Source: Sphingomonadaceae bacterium
GTDB lineage: Bacteria; Pseudomonadota; Alphaproteobacteria; Sphingomonadales; Sphingomonadaceae
DNA length: 60,085 nucleotides
Direction of reading: 5' to 3'
Assembly (NCBI GenBank): GCA_027533105.1
Contig: JAPZTW010000007.1
Span: 1 to 60,085 of the forward strand
Shown here piece by piece: positions 1-8,243 of this stretch. Position numbers and translations under genes: made by a program. Each line of letters begins with the position of its first letter. Position 1 is the first letter of the stretch. Below the pieces are notes generated by a model. That model saw nothing but the letters and a program-made list of their open reading frames with translations, searched no databases and was not told the origin of the DNA.

Positions 1-137
1 TCGTCGAGCGCTTCTTCTGCAAACTCAAACAGTTCCGGCGTGTCGCAACACGCTTCGACAAACTCGCTCGCAACTTTCTCGCCGCCGTTGCCCTCGCTTC
101 AACGCGCCTATGGCTCAGAGCTTATGAGTCCACGCCC
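1..137 (+). mobile_element. IS5-family (IS427-like) element, 3' end
   Basis: This is the right end of an insertion sequence whose other part lies outside the window. It holds the transposase C-terminus. Its terminal sequence, read inward on the opposite strand, matches GG-N3-TG-N-ACTCAT, the same pattern as the element start near 59948. The two imperfect terminal repeats and the IS5-type transposase support the assignment. The outer edge abuts CTAG at 137-140, so the target duplication could be TA or CTAG and the last base is ambiguous. Confidence 0.8.
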
Positions 138-140
138 TAG
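3..140 (+). CDS. IS5-family transposase, C-terminal fragment
   Basis: The reading frame is open from the window edge and ends with TAG at 138-140, giving 45 residues. It contains VERFFCKLKQFRRVATRFDK followed by LARNFLAAVALAS, the typical C-terminus of DDE transposases of the IS5/IS427 group (family knowledge). The catalytic Asp residues lie upstream of the window. The stop codon uses bases of the CTAG at the junction with host DNA, and it overlaps the stop codon of the convergent peptidase gene. The gene is partial only because the window is cut here; no frameshift is visible. Confidence 0.8.
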   Translation, partial: VERFFCKLKQFRRVATRFDKLARNFLAAVALASTRLWLRAYESTP

Positions 141-1606
141 CCGGCGGCGGTGGCAACCAGCCGGGTGAAGAACCGGATCATCCGGGCCAGGTTATCGACC
201 GAGATGTGCTCGTTGGTGCCGTGGATCATGGCTGTCTCCTTGGTGGAGAGCTGCATGGCCTGGAACCGGTAGGTGTCCTGGCTGACTTCCTTGAGATAGC
301 GACTGTCGGTCCCGCCCACGACCATGAACGGCGCGACCGGTGCTCCCGGCGCTTCGGCCTCGGCGGCGGCGCGCAGCAGTTTCCAGCCTTGCGACCTGGT
401 GGAGGATACCGGCGAGGCTTCGCGCGGTTCCCGCTCCCAGCTGAATTCGACCGGCAGGTCGCCGACCGCAGCCTTGGCGCGGGCCATGATATCGGCTGAA
501 CGGTCCCACGGCGCGAGCCGATAGTTGATCAGGCCAAAGGCGTCCTGCGGCAGGACGTTCTCCTTGGGGCTGCCTTGCAGCATGGTTGGTGCGATGGTGG
601 TGTGCAGCTGGGCCGCGCCGGCCGGAGTTCCGGCCATCTGCGACTTGATCAGCCCGCCAAAAAGCCAGGGATTGGCTGCCACCACTTTCATGAAGCCGCC
701 TTTCTCCGCCGCCAGCGCCTGGACCGTGCCGAAGGCGGGCTGATCCAGCCGGGTCGGGAACTGATCGGCGTGGATCGCGGTAATCGCCTTGGCCAGGGTC
801 ACCGTGCCGATCTCGGCCGGCGGCATCGATGAATGGCCACCCGGCGCCCGCGCCGTGACGCGCAGCGTGGCATAACCCTTTTCCGCCACGGCAATCATGA
901 TCGCCGGACCATTGACGATCGGCGCATCGGTGATGATCGCGCTGCCCTCGTCGAGGGTGAACAGTGCCTTCACGCCCTCGGCCTTCAGTTTCGCTGCGGC
1001 GGCCTGAGCGCCGGTGCCGCCCACTTCCTCATCATGGCCGGAAACCACGATGATCGTGCGCTTCGGCTTGAAGCCGCTGGCGGCGAGCAGTTCCAGCCCT
1101 TCGAACAGGGCGATCAGCGAGCCCTTGTCATCGATCGCGCCGCGGCCCCACACCGCGCCGTCGGCCACGACCCCGGCGAAGGGCGGGTGGCGCCAGTCCT
1201 TCTCGGTCCCCGGCGTGACCGGGACCACGTCCTGGTGCCCCATGAGGATGATCGGCTGGAGCGAGGGATCGCTGCCCTGCCAGCGATAGAGCAGGCTGGC
1301 CGTGCCCACGATCTCGCGTTGCATGGCCTGGTGCGCGGCCGGATAGGTCGTTTGCAGCCAGGCCTGGAAGCCGCTCCACTCATCCATCCGGTTGCGGGCG
1401 GGATCCTGGTTGGAAATCGTCTGGAACCGGATCGCGGCGCCGAGCCGTTGCGCTGCGGCATTGGCATCGGGCTCGATTGGCCCGGCCAGCCGGATATCGC
1501 TGGCATCGGCGAGGCCGGCGGGCTCGAACGTGACCGTGTTGTAAGCCAGGACGGCCCCGGTAACAGCCAAGGCCCCGACAAGGGCCAGCCCGATCTTCTT
1601 GCGCAT
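137..1606 (-). CDS. M20 family metallopeptidase, membrane-anchored or secreted
   Basis: A zinc-dependent carboxypeptidase/aminoacylase of the M20/M25/M40 family, 489 residues, similar in layout to PM20D1-type enzymes. Residues 1-22 form a hydrophobic signal or anchor segment. The metal-binding motifs are visible: GHQDVVPV (H124, D126), GRGAIDDKGS (D159/D160), DEEVGG (E193/E194) and a late HGTNEH near residue 465. It should hydrolyse amide bonds of peptides or N-acyl amino acids in the periplasm; the exact substrate cannot be read. The ATG at 1606 is preceded by GGAGGGG, a good ribosome binding site. The stop codon lies at the IS junction, so the insertion sits exactly at the gene's end. The C-terminus looks natural. 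Confidence 0.88.
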   Translation of the reverse strand: MRKKIGLALVGALAVTGAVLAYNTVTFEPAGLADASDIRLAGPIEPDANAAAQRLGAAIRFQTISNQDPARNRMDEWSGFQAWLQTTYPAAHQAMQREIVGTASLLYRWQGSDPSLQPIILMGHQDVVPVTPGTEKDWRHPPFAGVVADGAVWGRGAIDDKGSLIALFEGLELLAASGFKPKRTIIVVSGHDEEVGGTGAQAAAAKLKAEGVKALFTLDEGSAIITDAPIVNGPAIMIAVAEKGYATLRVTARAPGGHSSMPPAEIGTVTLAKAITAIHADQFPTRLDQPAFGTVQALAAEKGGFMKVVAANPWLFGGLIKSQMAGTPAGAAQLHTTIAPTMLQGSPKENVLPQDAFGLINYRLAPWDRSADIMARAKAAVGDLPVEFSWEREPREASPVSSTRSQGWKLLRAAAEAEAPGAPVAPFMVVGGTDSRYLKEVSQDTYRFQAMQLSTKETAMIHGTNEHISVDNLARMIRFFTRLVATAAG

Positions 1607-1651
1607 TGTGAATCCCCTCCCATGCCTGGCGGTCAGTCAGGTTGGCGGGGA

Positions 1652-1728
1652 TGGTGGGCCCGGCAGGACTCGAACCCGCGACCTAGCCGTTATGAGCGGC
1701 CAGCTCTAACCAACTGAGCTACAGGCCC
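1652..1728 (-). tRNA. tRNA-Ile2 (anticodon CAU, lysidine type)
   Basis: A 77-nt cloverleaf with encoded CCA and anticodon loop CTCATAA. The acceptor stem is GGGCCTG paired with CGGGCCC. A CAU anticodon could be Met or Ile2. The C4-G69 and C5-G68 pairs and the GGTCGC stretch before the T arm fit the tRNA-Ile2 recognised by TilS, which converts C34 to lysidine (family knowledge). I therefore prefer Ile2 over elongator Met. It lies 41 nt downstream of the polysaccharide deacetylase gene on the same strand and may be co-transcribed with it. Confidence 0.85.
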
Positions 1729-1769
1729 ATCACGATGATGGTTCCCGCCGGTTACCGCGCGCCTGCCGC

Positions 1770-2819
1770 TTAGGCAAGCTCGACCGCGTCCATGATCCCC
1801 TTGATCGAGGTGGGTGGGATCGCGCGCTGGCGCAGATAGGCAAAGACCCCGCGCCACCAGTCATAGAGCGCGTCGAGTTCGTCCTCGGTGCGGACATAGG
1901 GGGTGAAGCCGGGGGCGAGGGACGGGCTGTGGAACGAGAAGACCAGCACCGGCAGGCCTTCGTCGAGGGCAATGTCGATCCCCCGGATCGCTTCCTCAAG
2001 GGTGACGCCTTCCGGGGTCAGCGGAATCCGCTCAAGCAGACCGATCTGGGCCAGCACGCCGCGCAGTGCCGGCACGCGCCACATCCGGGGATAGAGCCAC
2101 GGGCCGAGCTGGCGCAGCAGGCCCCAGTAAACGGTGGTCAGCGGCAGCTCCATCAGCCCCGCGCCGCGATTGATCCACCAGGGTGTGACGGGATGATCGC
2201 GGAAGTTCGGCCCGCCGCCGCTGCTGTAATCGAACCGCGCGCGCACCGAGCTGTCGATGGCAATGCCATTGGCGCTCAGGATGTTGGCGGTGGCGGGGCC
2301 CACGCCATAGCGGCCGGCGCGATAGATCAGCGGCGGGGATCCGAACCCGGCCTCGATTGCATCGCGCAGGCGGCGGAACTTGTCAGCCTCCAGTCCTGGC
2401 GGAAGATTGCTAGCAAAACTGTTGAATTCATTGATGTCTTCTTTGTGTGGTGGGCTGACCCACGGGTGCAGCTGCACGCCCACCTCGGCGCGGCCGGCCA
2501 TCACCGCCGGGCGCAATGCCTCGCAGGCGGCGGGTGAGGTGGCGATGGGATAGTCAACCAGATAGACCGGGACCACACCCACGCCTTCGCAGAATTCCTG
2601 AAAGCGGATCAGGCGGGTGACCGAATGCAGCGTGTGGCCTTCGCGCCGGATCGGCTGCGACCAGTCGAACTCCTCTTCGTTATCGACCGTTACGATAAAG
2701 CGCTGGCCGAAGTCCGGCCGGAAACGGACTGCGCTGGTTGCCGTCGGAAGGTCGGTAATCCTAGGATCGGCCACGTGTTTTATCACCCCTGTGCGGCGAC
2801 CTGGCGCCAGTCCCGTCAC
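1770..2819 (-). CDS. polysaccharide deacetylase family protein (WalW-like)
   Basis: A NodB-like carbohydrate esterase of 349 residues. Visible features are the catalytic/metal Asp region TVDNEEEFDW (D46), QLHPWVSPPH (H118, H125) and RAGRYGVG near 168-174. This is the pattern of proteins called polysaccharide deacetylase or WalW in sphingomonads. It probably removes acetyl groups from a cell-surface glycan, but the substrate is unknown and no secretion signal is clear. Its ATG overlaps the stop of the upstream kinase-like gene by four bases (ATGA), so the two are translationally coupled. Confidence 0.78.
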   Translation of the reverse strand: MTGLAPGRRTGVIKHVADPRITDLPTATSAVRFRPDFGQRFIVTVDNEEEFDWSQPIRREGHTLHSVTRLIRFQEFCEGVGVVPVYLVDYPIATSPAACEALRPAVMAGRAEVGVQLHPWVSPPHKEDINEFNSFASNLPPGLEADKFRRLRDAIEAGFGSPPLIYRAGRYGVGPATANILSANGIAIDSSVRARFDYSSGGGPNFRDHPVTPWWINRGAGLMELPLTTVYWGLLRQLGPWLYPRMWRVPALRGVLAQIGLLERIPLTPEGVTLEEAIRGIDIALDEGLPVLVFSFHSPSLAPGFTPYVRTEDELDALYDWWRGVFAYLRQRAIPPTSIKGIMDAVELA

Positions 2820-4456
2820 CCTGCTTGGCTATGCCCCTCGCTCGCCCCGGTCAACCCCGGCAGGTGCAGCGCCAGCCGGTCATCCTCGCGGTCAAGCCGG
2901 CCGCCCGCGCCCTTGGCCTCGGCGCGAACCAGACGCAGGGCAAAGCCGATCCCGAAGACGCCCGCGGCAAGAACCTGCGGCACGGCGCCCGGAGCCGTGG
3001 CATAAAGCTCCTTGTCGCTGCGCCCGGCGAGCGCCTTGGGCAGCTGGATTGCCAGGACCGCACCGGCCTCGTCGCCGGTCATGTCCAGTGCCAGCCGTTC
3101 GCCCGGCGCGGCCACGCCGGCCAGCGTTGCCAGAAGCCGCCAGGCGATCCGCTCGGCCTCGGGCCGGGCCAGGCCGACCGTGCGGGCCGCGCCGAGGCCC
3201 GAGGCGATGAAGCCGCTGCCACGCGGGCCGGTATGGACTTCGAGCTGGGCGGCGGTGCTGGCGACGATCGCGGCCAGATCGCAGCCGCCGGTTTCCAGCT
3301 GCATCGCTCCGCTGTCGAGCCGGGCGAGCCGCTCCAGTTCCTCGAACGCGGCCAGCATCCTGGCGGCATCGGCGGCAATGCCGGCTGCCTGAGCGCGGTA
3401 TTCGTGCGGCACCGGGCCGAACAGCTGCTGCTGGATCAGTTCGGCAAAGCCCTGGATCGCGTTCACCGGGGTGCGCAGTTCATGCAGGAGCTGGCGAATC
3501 CGGTCGGCCTCGCCACCTGGGTGTGATCCATCGGCGGCCTTGCTGCCCGGCCAGCGGCGCATCCGGCCGTGGTAACCCAGGAATCGTCCGGTCAGGGGAT
3601 CGAAGCGCGGACTGGCATCGACCCGCCAGTCGCCGGCAATGGCTTCGCTGCCGCGCAGGTTCAGACGCAGCGCCTTGATCGGCTGGTGCGCCCGCAGGCG
3701 GGCGCGCAGCGCCTTGTCGGCATGAGCCGCCGGAAATGCCTGGCCGACCACCATCGGTGCGACACCGGGATCGGCCCAGGCAATCATGCCCAAGGCATCG
3801 GTGGAAAAGTCGAAGGCCTGCGCCTCGCTGGGCACAGCCAGGAAATGGTCCTCGCCCAGCGGCAGTCGCGGTGCTTCGCCCGCCACGCCGGGTTCGGGCG
3901 TGACGCGGGCCTTGCGATAGGCTTCGATCCGCTTGACCAGCGCGCCGATGCTGTCTGGCCCGCTGGCCAATGGCGCTTCGGGCAATTCATCGTCGGCGGT
4001 CAGTTCCAGCGGGTTTGCCGCTGGCAGGCCGAGGCGACCCACGCCGAGCCGCGCCAGTCGGTCAACCAGGTCCGGGGCCAGGTCGGCGCGAGTGCCCAGG
4101 CGCGCCCGCGCCGCCGGGGGCAGGGCGGGCAGCAGATCGGCCCATTCGGCCGGATCGAGCCGCGCCCGGTCGATCACCGCCTCGGCGAGAGCCGGATCGC
4201 CGCTGGTCAGTTCGGCCACCAGTCGCGGCGAGCGCAGGCGCATCGAACCGTCGCGCAGCGCGGCGATCCGCTCGTCCAACGGCAATTCGTCGGTCAGTTC
4301 GCCAAGGCGGTCATAGGCATCGTCGATGGCCGGGCTGCGCGCTTCAATCGGCAGGGTGCCCAGCAGGTCGAGCAATTGCCGGTACTGGATGCGGGCAAGC
4401 GCCGGCCCCTGCGCCCGGAGGCGCAAAACAGTGGCAAGGCGATCGTCGAACAGCAT
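2816..4456 (-). CDS. histidine kinase-like protein with degenerate ATPase domain
   Basis: A 546-residue protein counted from the ATG at 4456 (MLFDDRLATVL); an upstream in-frame ATG at 4555 would add 33 residues that look non-coding. The order is an alpha-helical N-terminal region (1-200), a PAS-like region (about 215-300) and a HisKA dimerisation domain with LLHELRTPVNA (H325). The C-terminal part keeps a G2-like GIGFALRLV but lacks a recognisable N box and a DxGxG motif, so ATP binding is doubtful. It may be a histidine phosphotransfer protein or a pseudokinase. It is coupled to the deacetylase gene and divergent from the Lrp gene. Confidence 0.7.
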   Translation of the reverse strand: MLFDDRLATVLRLRAQGPALARIQYRQLLDLLGTLPIEARSPAIDDAYDRLGELTDELPLDERIAALRDGSMRLRSPRLVAELTSGDPALAEAVIDRARLDPAEWADLLPALPPAARARLGTRADLAPDLVDRLARLGVGRLGLPAANPLELTADDELPEAPLASGPDSIGALVKRIEAYRKARVTPEPGVAGEAPRLPLGEDHFLAVPSEAQAFDFSTDALGMIAWADPGVAPMVVGQAFPAAHADKALRARLRAHQPIKALRLNLRGSEAIAGDWRVDASPRFDPLTGRFLGYHGRMRRWPGSKAADGSHPGGEADRIRQLLHELRTPVNAIQGFAELIQQQLFGPVPHEYRAQAAGIAADAARMLAAFEELERLARLDSGAMQLETGGCDLAAIVASTAAQLEVHTGPRGSGFIASGLGAARTVGLARPEAERIAWRLLATLAGVAAPGERLALDMTGDEAGAVLAIQLPKALAGRSDKELYATAPGAVPQVLAAGVFGIGFALRLVRAEAKGAGGRLDREDDRLALHLPGLTGASEGHSQAG

Positions 4457-4554
4457 CGTTTGGGGCGTTGCTCTGGGCAAAAGTTGGCGAAGCTGCCTTA
4501 GCAGAGCGAAGGAACTGCAAAAGCGATCCGATTGATGCGTTGCAAAGCGGGACA

Positions 4555-4586
4555 ATTGCGATATGAAACAATAAAATTATCGCGAT
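4555..4586. promoter_or_regulatory. AT-rich inverted repeat, candidate Lrp/AsnC operator
   Basis: ATTGCGATA (4555-4563) faces TATCGCGAT (4578-4586) across a 14-base AT-rich spacer; eight of nine positions are complementary. It lies in the divergent gap between the kinase-like gene and the Lrp gene, about 75 bp before the regulator start. Lrp-type proteins bind AT-rich imperfect palindromes and often repress themselves, so autoregulation is a reasonable inference. Confidence 0.4.
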
Positions 4587-4660
4587 CACGCAGACAGGAC
4601 TGTGAATATTGCCCTACAGGGGCATTGTACTGCGTAGATGAGCGCTGAAGGGTGGATGCC

Positions 4661-5125
4661 ATGGCGAATCTCGACAATATCGACCGCCGCCTGCTGGCCG
4701 AACTGCAGGCTGAGGGCCGGGTGACCAACGTGGAACTGGCCCAGCGCGTCGGCCTGACCGCGCCGCCGTGCCTGCGCCGCGTCCGCGCGCTGGAGGAATC
4801 GGGCGTCATTCGCGGCTATCACGCCGATCTCGATGCCTCGAAGCTGGGCTTTGCCATCACTGTCTTCGCCATGGTTAGCCTCAAGAGCCAAGCCGAGGAT
4901 TCGCTGCGGCAGTTCGAAGCGGCGATGAAGGATCTGCCCGAAGTGCGCGAATGCCACATGCTCAACGGCGAGATCGATTTCATCCTGAAGATCGTCAGCA
5001 AGGACCTGCAGAGCTTTCAGGAATTCCTGACCAGCAAGCTGACCCCGGCCCCGAACGTGGCGAGCGTCAAGACTTCGCTGACGATCCGCACCGCCAAGCA
5101 GATGCCCGGCGTTCCGCTGGAATAG
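4661..5125 (+). CDS. Lrp/AsnC family transcriptional regulator
   Basis: A 154-residue regulator with an N-terminal winged helix-turn-helix (about 1-60, with NIDRRLLAELQAEGR and ELAQRVGLTAPPCLRRVRAL) and a C-terminal RAM ligand-binding domain (LGFAITVFAMVSL onward, with GEIDFILKIV). Length and layout are standard for the family, which senses amino acids and controls their metabolism. The ATG at 4661 sits behind AAGGGTGG; a GTG at 4652 is a less likely start. The ligand is unknown. The branched-chain oxoacid operon in this window is a conceivable target but far away. Confidence 0.9.
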   Translation: MANLDNIDRRLLAELQAEGRVTNVELAQRVGLTAPPCLRRVRALEESGVIRGYHADLDASKLGFAITVFAMVSLKSQAEDSLRQFEAAMKDLPEVRECHMLNGEIDFILKIVSKDLQSFQEFLTSKLTPAPNVASVKTSLTIRTAKQMPGVPLE

Positions 5126-5139
5126 TTCGCCGGGCCGAG

Positions 5140-5892
5140 CTAGCCGGTGGTCTTGATCGCGATCACTTCATAAGCCGCGTTCTTGAAGAATAGCCGTTTC
5201 AGCAGATCGCTGGGGCGGCGCAGCGGCGCTTGGCGCTGGCGCCTGGTTTCAACCGCGATCGTGTCGCTCTCGCTGGCCTTCTTAAGAGCCAGCCCCTCGA
5301 ACAGGCGGGCCGCCCCGTCGCGGGTGAAGTGATAGGTATGATCCGCGAAGGGCGTGATCTCGTACGGCAGGCCCAGGGCGCGCCAGCCGGCGTGAAGCGC
5401 GGCGGCGGCGCGATAGAGCGGGTGGTGCACGTTGACCTCGAAATAGAGCAGTGCGCCCGGTTTCATCACCCGCTCGATTTCCGCGATGATCCGCCGCGGG
5501 TCTTCGGCATGATCAACCACGTTGTCGCACAGCACAACATCGAAGGACGCGTCCGGAAAAGGCAAGGCCTCGCCCGAAGCGGCAATGGTCCGGACCCGGT
5601 TCTGCCAGTCGGGCAGCATCGTGCGATAATGATCGGCCAGCGGATCGACGCCCACGGCCTCGCTGGTGCCGAAAAACAAGATCAGGCCGTGCGCGCCGCA
5701 GCCCACTTCGAGAACGCGGGCATCGTCCGGGATCGGCTTGATTGCGGCCAGTCTGGCGCGGACCGCGGCGGATCGCTGCGCCATCCAGGCCATCACCCGC
5801 ACGGCCGAGCTACGCAACCGGGCCGCGCGCGCCTGCTGATAGGCCAACTGTCGTTCGATCGCCCGCGCGGCGCGTCGTTCGATGCCGCTCAC
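5140..5892 (-). CDS. class I SAM-dependent methyltransferase
   Basis: A 250-residue protein with a Rossmann-type methyltransferase fold. Motif I is VLEVGCGAHGLIL (about 60-72). Further motifs are VGVDPLADHY, FDVVLCDNVVDHAEDP and PGALLYFEVNVHHP, all typical of the Methyltransf_11/23 superfamily. The substrate cannot be inferred. It starts 13 bases after accC stops, on the same strand, so it is likely the last gene of the accBC transcript. No strong ribosome binding site precedes the ATG, which fits coupling. Confidence 0.8.
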   Translation of the reverse strand: MSGIERRAARAIERQLAYQQARAARLRSSAVRVMAWMAQRSAAVRARLAAIKPIPDDARVLEVGCGAHGLILFFGTSEAVGVDPLADHYRTMLPDWQNRVRTIAASGEALPFPDASFDVVLCDNVVDHAEDPRRIIAEIERVMKPGALLYFEVNVHHPLYRAAAALHAGWRALGLPYEITPFADHTYHFTRDGAARLFEGLALKKASESDTIAVETRRQRQAPLRRPSDLLKRLFFKNAAYEVIAIKTTG

Positions 5893-5905
5893 GCCGCCGC
5901 GCCGA

Positions 5906-7255
5906 TCAGGCGTTGCGCTGTGCGAGCCATTCCTCCAGCCACTTGATCGTATAGTCGCCGTGGATGAAGTCCGGCTCGCTCATCAGCGCCTGGTGCAGCG
6001 GGATCGAGGTTTTGACGCCGCCGATCACCATTTCTTCCAGCGCGCGCTTCAGCCGCATGATGCAACCTTCGCGGGTCCGGCCCTTGACGATCAGCTTGGC
6101 GATCATCGAGTCATAATAGGGCGGGATCTTGTACCCGGCATAAAGCCCTGAATCGACGCGGACATTCATGCCGCCGGCGGCGTGATAGCTGCTGACGAGA
6201 CCGGGCGAGGGGGCAAAGGTCCAGGGATCTTCCGCGTTGATCCGGCATTCGATCGCGTGGCCGTTGAACTCGATGTCTTCCTGGCGGACCGACAGCGGCT
6301 TGCCATCGGCGATGCGGATCTGTTCGCGCACCAGGTCGACCCCGGTGATCGCTTCGGTAACGGGGTGTTCCACTTGCAGGCGGGTGTTCATTTCGATGAA
6401 GTAGAACTCGCCGTTTTCCCAGAGGAACTCGATCGTGCCGGCCCCGCGATAGCCCATGTCGGCCATCGCCTTGGCCACGATGCCGCCCATCCGCTCACGC
6501 TCTTCGGGGCTGATGACGGGCGAGGGGGCTTCTTCCAGCACCTTCTGGTGGCGGCGCTGCAGCGAACAGTCGCGCTCGCCCAGGTGGATGGCATTGCCAT
6601 TGCCATCGCCGAACACCTGGAATTCGATGTGGCGCGGATTGCCGAGGTACTTTTCGATATAGACCGTGGCATCGCCGAACGCGGCCTTGGCCTCGCTGCC
6701 GGCCTGCTGGATCAGCGTTTCCAGTTCTTCCGGGCCGTTGCAGACCTTCATCCCGCGTCCGCCACCGCCCGATGCGGCCTTGATGATCACCGGATAGCCG
6801 GCCTTTTCGGCAATGGCCTTGGCTTCGGCGATGTCGGACACGGCGCCGTCCGAACCGGGCACCAGCGGCAGGCCAAGGGCACCGGCGGTGCGCTTGGCCT
6901 CGATCTTGTCACCCATGGTGCGGATGTGTTCGGGCTTCGGCCCGATCCAGGTGATGTCGTGGGCTTCGACAATCTCGGCGAACTTGGCGTTTTCCGAAAG
7001 GAAGCCATAGCCGGGGTGGATCGCGTCGGCATGGGTGATCTCGGCCGCCGAGATGATCGCCGCGACGTTGAGATAGCTGTCCTTCGCCGCCGGCGGACCG
7101 ATGCAGACCGCGTGATCGGCCAGCCGCACGTGCATGGCATCGGCATCGGCAGTGGAGTGCACCGCCACCGTCTCGATCCCCATTTCATGCGCGGCGCGGT
7201 GGATGCGCAGGGCGATCTCGCCGCGGTTGGCGATCAGGATGCGTTTGATTGCCAT
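5906..7255 (-). CDS. accC: acetyl-CoA carboxylase, biotin carboxylase subunit
   Basis: The 449-residue biotin carboxylase of acetyl-CoA carboxylase, which carboxylates biotin on BCCP in the first step of fatty-acid synthesis. It starts [20 protein letters not shown] and carries the glycine-rich ATP-grasp loop [11 protein letters not shown] (about 161-171). [16 protein letters not shown] with the conserved Glu/Asn/Arg cluster and the biotin carboxylase C-terminal domain follow. Length matches the family (about 450). It follows accB by 13 bases. Confidence 0.97.
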   Translation of the reverse strand: MAIKRILIANRGEIALRIHRAAHEMGIETVAVHSTADADAMHVRLADHAVCIGPPAAKDSYLNVAAIISAAEITHADAIHPGYGFLSENAKFAEIVEAHDITWIGPKPEHIRTMGDKIEAKRTAGALGLPLVPGSDGAVSDIAEAKAIAEKAGYPVIIKAASGGGGRGMKVCNGPEELETLIQQAGSEAKAAFGDATVYIEKYLGNPRHIEFQVFGDGNGNAIHLGERDCSLQRRHQKVLEEAPSPVISPEERERMGGIVAKAMADMGYRGAGTIEFLWENGEFYFIEMNTRLQVEHPVTEAITGVDLVREQIRIADGKPLSVRQEDIEFNGHAIECRINAEDPWTFAPSPGLVSSYHAAGGMNVRVDSGLYAGYKIPPYYDSMIAKLIVKGRTREGCIMRLKRALEEMVIGGVKTSIPLHQALMSEPDFIHGDYTIKWLEEWLAQRNA

Positions 7256-7268
7256 GGGATGCAGCGCC

Positions 7269-7760
7269 TCAGGCGATGACCACCAGCGGCTGGTCGAATT
7301 CGACCGGCTGGGCGTTTTCGACCAGCACCGCCGTCACCGTGCCGCCGCGCGGCGCGTGGATCGGGTTCATCACCTTCATCGCCTCGATGATCAGCAGGGT
7401 ATCGCCTTCCTTCACGGTCTGGCCGACGCTGACGAAGTTGGCGGCGCCGGGTTCGGGCGCGAGATAGCAGGTGCCGACCATCGGCGACTTGACGGCGTTG
7501 GGATCGGCTGCCGGAGCCGGTGCCGCCGCTGGGGCAGGCGCCGCAGCTGCGGCGGCCGGAGCCGGTGCGGCAACAGGTGCCGGGGCCTGGTGAAAGACGG
7601 GGGCCGCGCCGCCGCCACGCGAAACCTTGATCTTGCGCTCACCGTCCTCGACCTCGATCTCGGTCAGGCCCGTATCGACGAGCAGTTCCGCCAGTTCGCG
7701 CACCAGCGCGGTATCGACGTTCATTCCGCTGCTGCGGGTGGTTGCCTTGCTTTCGGCCAT
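7269..7760 (-). CDS. accB: acetyl-CoA carboxylase biotin carboxyl carrier protein
   Basis: BCCP of acetyl-CoA carboxylase, 163 residues from the ATG at 7760 (MAESKATTR). An upstream ATG at 7781 would add seven residues. GAGG lies nine bases before the chosen start. The N-terminal helical part is followed by an Ala/Pro-rich linker (about 60-90) and the biotinyl domain with the biotinylation motif EAMKVMNPI near the C-terminus. It is paired with accC. The aroQ dehydroquinase gene that often precedes accB is absent; a lipoprotein gene lies there instead. Confidence 0.95.
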   Translation of the reverse strand: MAESKATTRSSGMNVDTALVRELAELLVDTGLTEIEVEDGERKIKVSRGGGAAPVFHQAPAPVAAPAPAAAAAAPAPAAAPAPAADPNAVKSPMVGTCYLAPEPGAANFVSVGQTVKEGDTLLIIEAMKVMNPIHAPRGGTVTAVLVENAQPVEFDQPLVVIA

Positions 7761-7846
7761 GCGATCCTCGGCTCGTTGCATTGGCCCCCGCCTATGCGCG
7801 GGGCGGCAAGCCTAGGCAAGAGCCGAGATGCGTTTTTGAACGGCTG

Positions 7847-8149
7847 TCAGGGTGCCGGAGCGGGGGCAATGTCGCCGTTATCATCGGCCGGCGTGGGCGG
7901 GGAATCGTCCTCGACCACCATCGGTTCCGGTTCTTCGGGCTCCTCGGGCATGGCGGCCGGGGCATTGGTGCCCTTGGCGATCGCCTCGGCCCGTTGGGCA
8001 GCGGCTTCGGCACGCGCGGCGGCGGCTTCGGCCTGGGCCAGCTTGTCAGTCACCTCGCCATCGGGATTGCCGCAGCCCGCCAGGGTACCAACCAGCAGCA
8101 GGCTGGCCAGCATCAGGGGTTTGGCGAAAAATCCGGACTGCACGTGCAT
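7847..8149 (-). CDS. small lipoprotein with Ala/Glu-rich coiled segment
   Basis: About 100 residues. A signal peptide ends in the lipobox LAGC (Cys at about 26), so the mature protein is lipidated. A heptad-like Ala-rich helix follows (LAQAEAAAARAEAAAQRAEA), then an acidic, Pro-rich tail. I chose the ATG at 8149 because AGGAGG stands just before it; the spacing is short, so a GTG six bases on is also possible. The composition resembles Lpp-like or coiled-coil envelope lipoproteins, but no family is recognised. It sits between the holin gene and accB. Confidence 0.65.
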   Translation of the reverse strand: MHVQSGFFAKPLMLASLLLVGTLAGCGNPDGEVTDKLAQAEAAAARAEAAAQRAEAIAKGTNAPAAMPEEPEEPEPMVVEDDSPPTPADDNGDIAPAPAP

Positions 8150-8243
8150 CAACCTCCTGGCCCGCCGACCCAACCGAATCCGGCAGGCGGGCCTTTGCTA
8201 TTAGCAACCAAAGCTTACCCGAAAATAACCGTGTTGATCGGCA

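Noticed and set aside
8195..8207. TTGCTATTAGCAA palindrome after the holin gene
   Set aside because: Short and without a T-run or clear promoter context; it could be a minor operator, but I cannot support a call.
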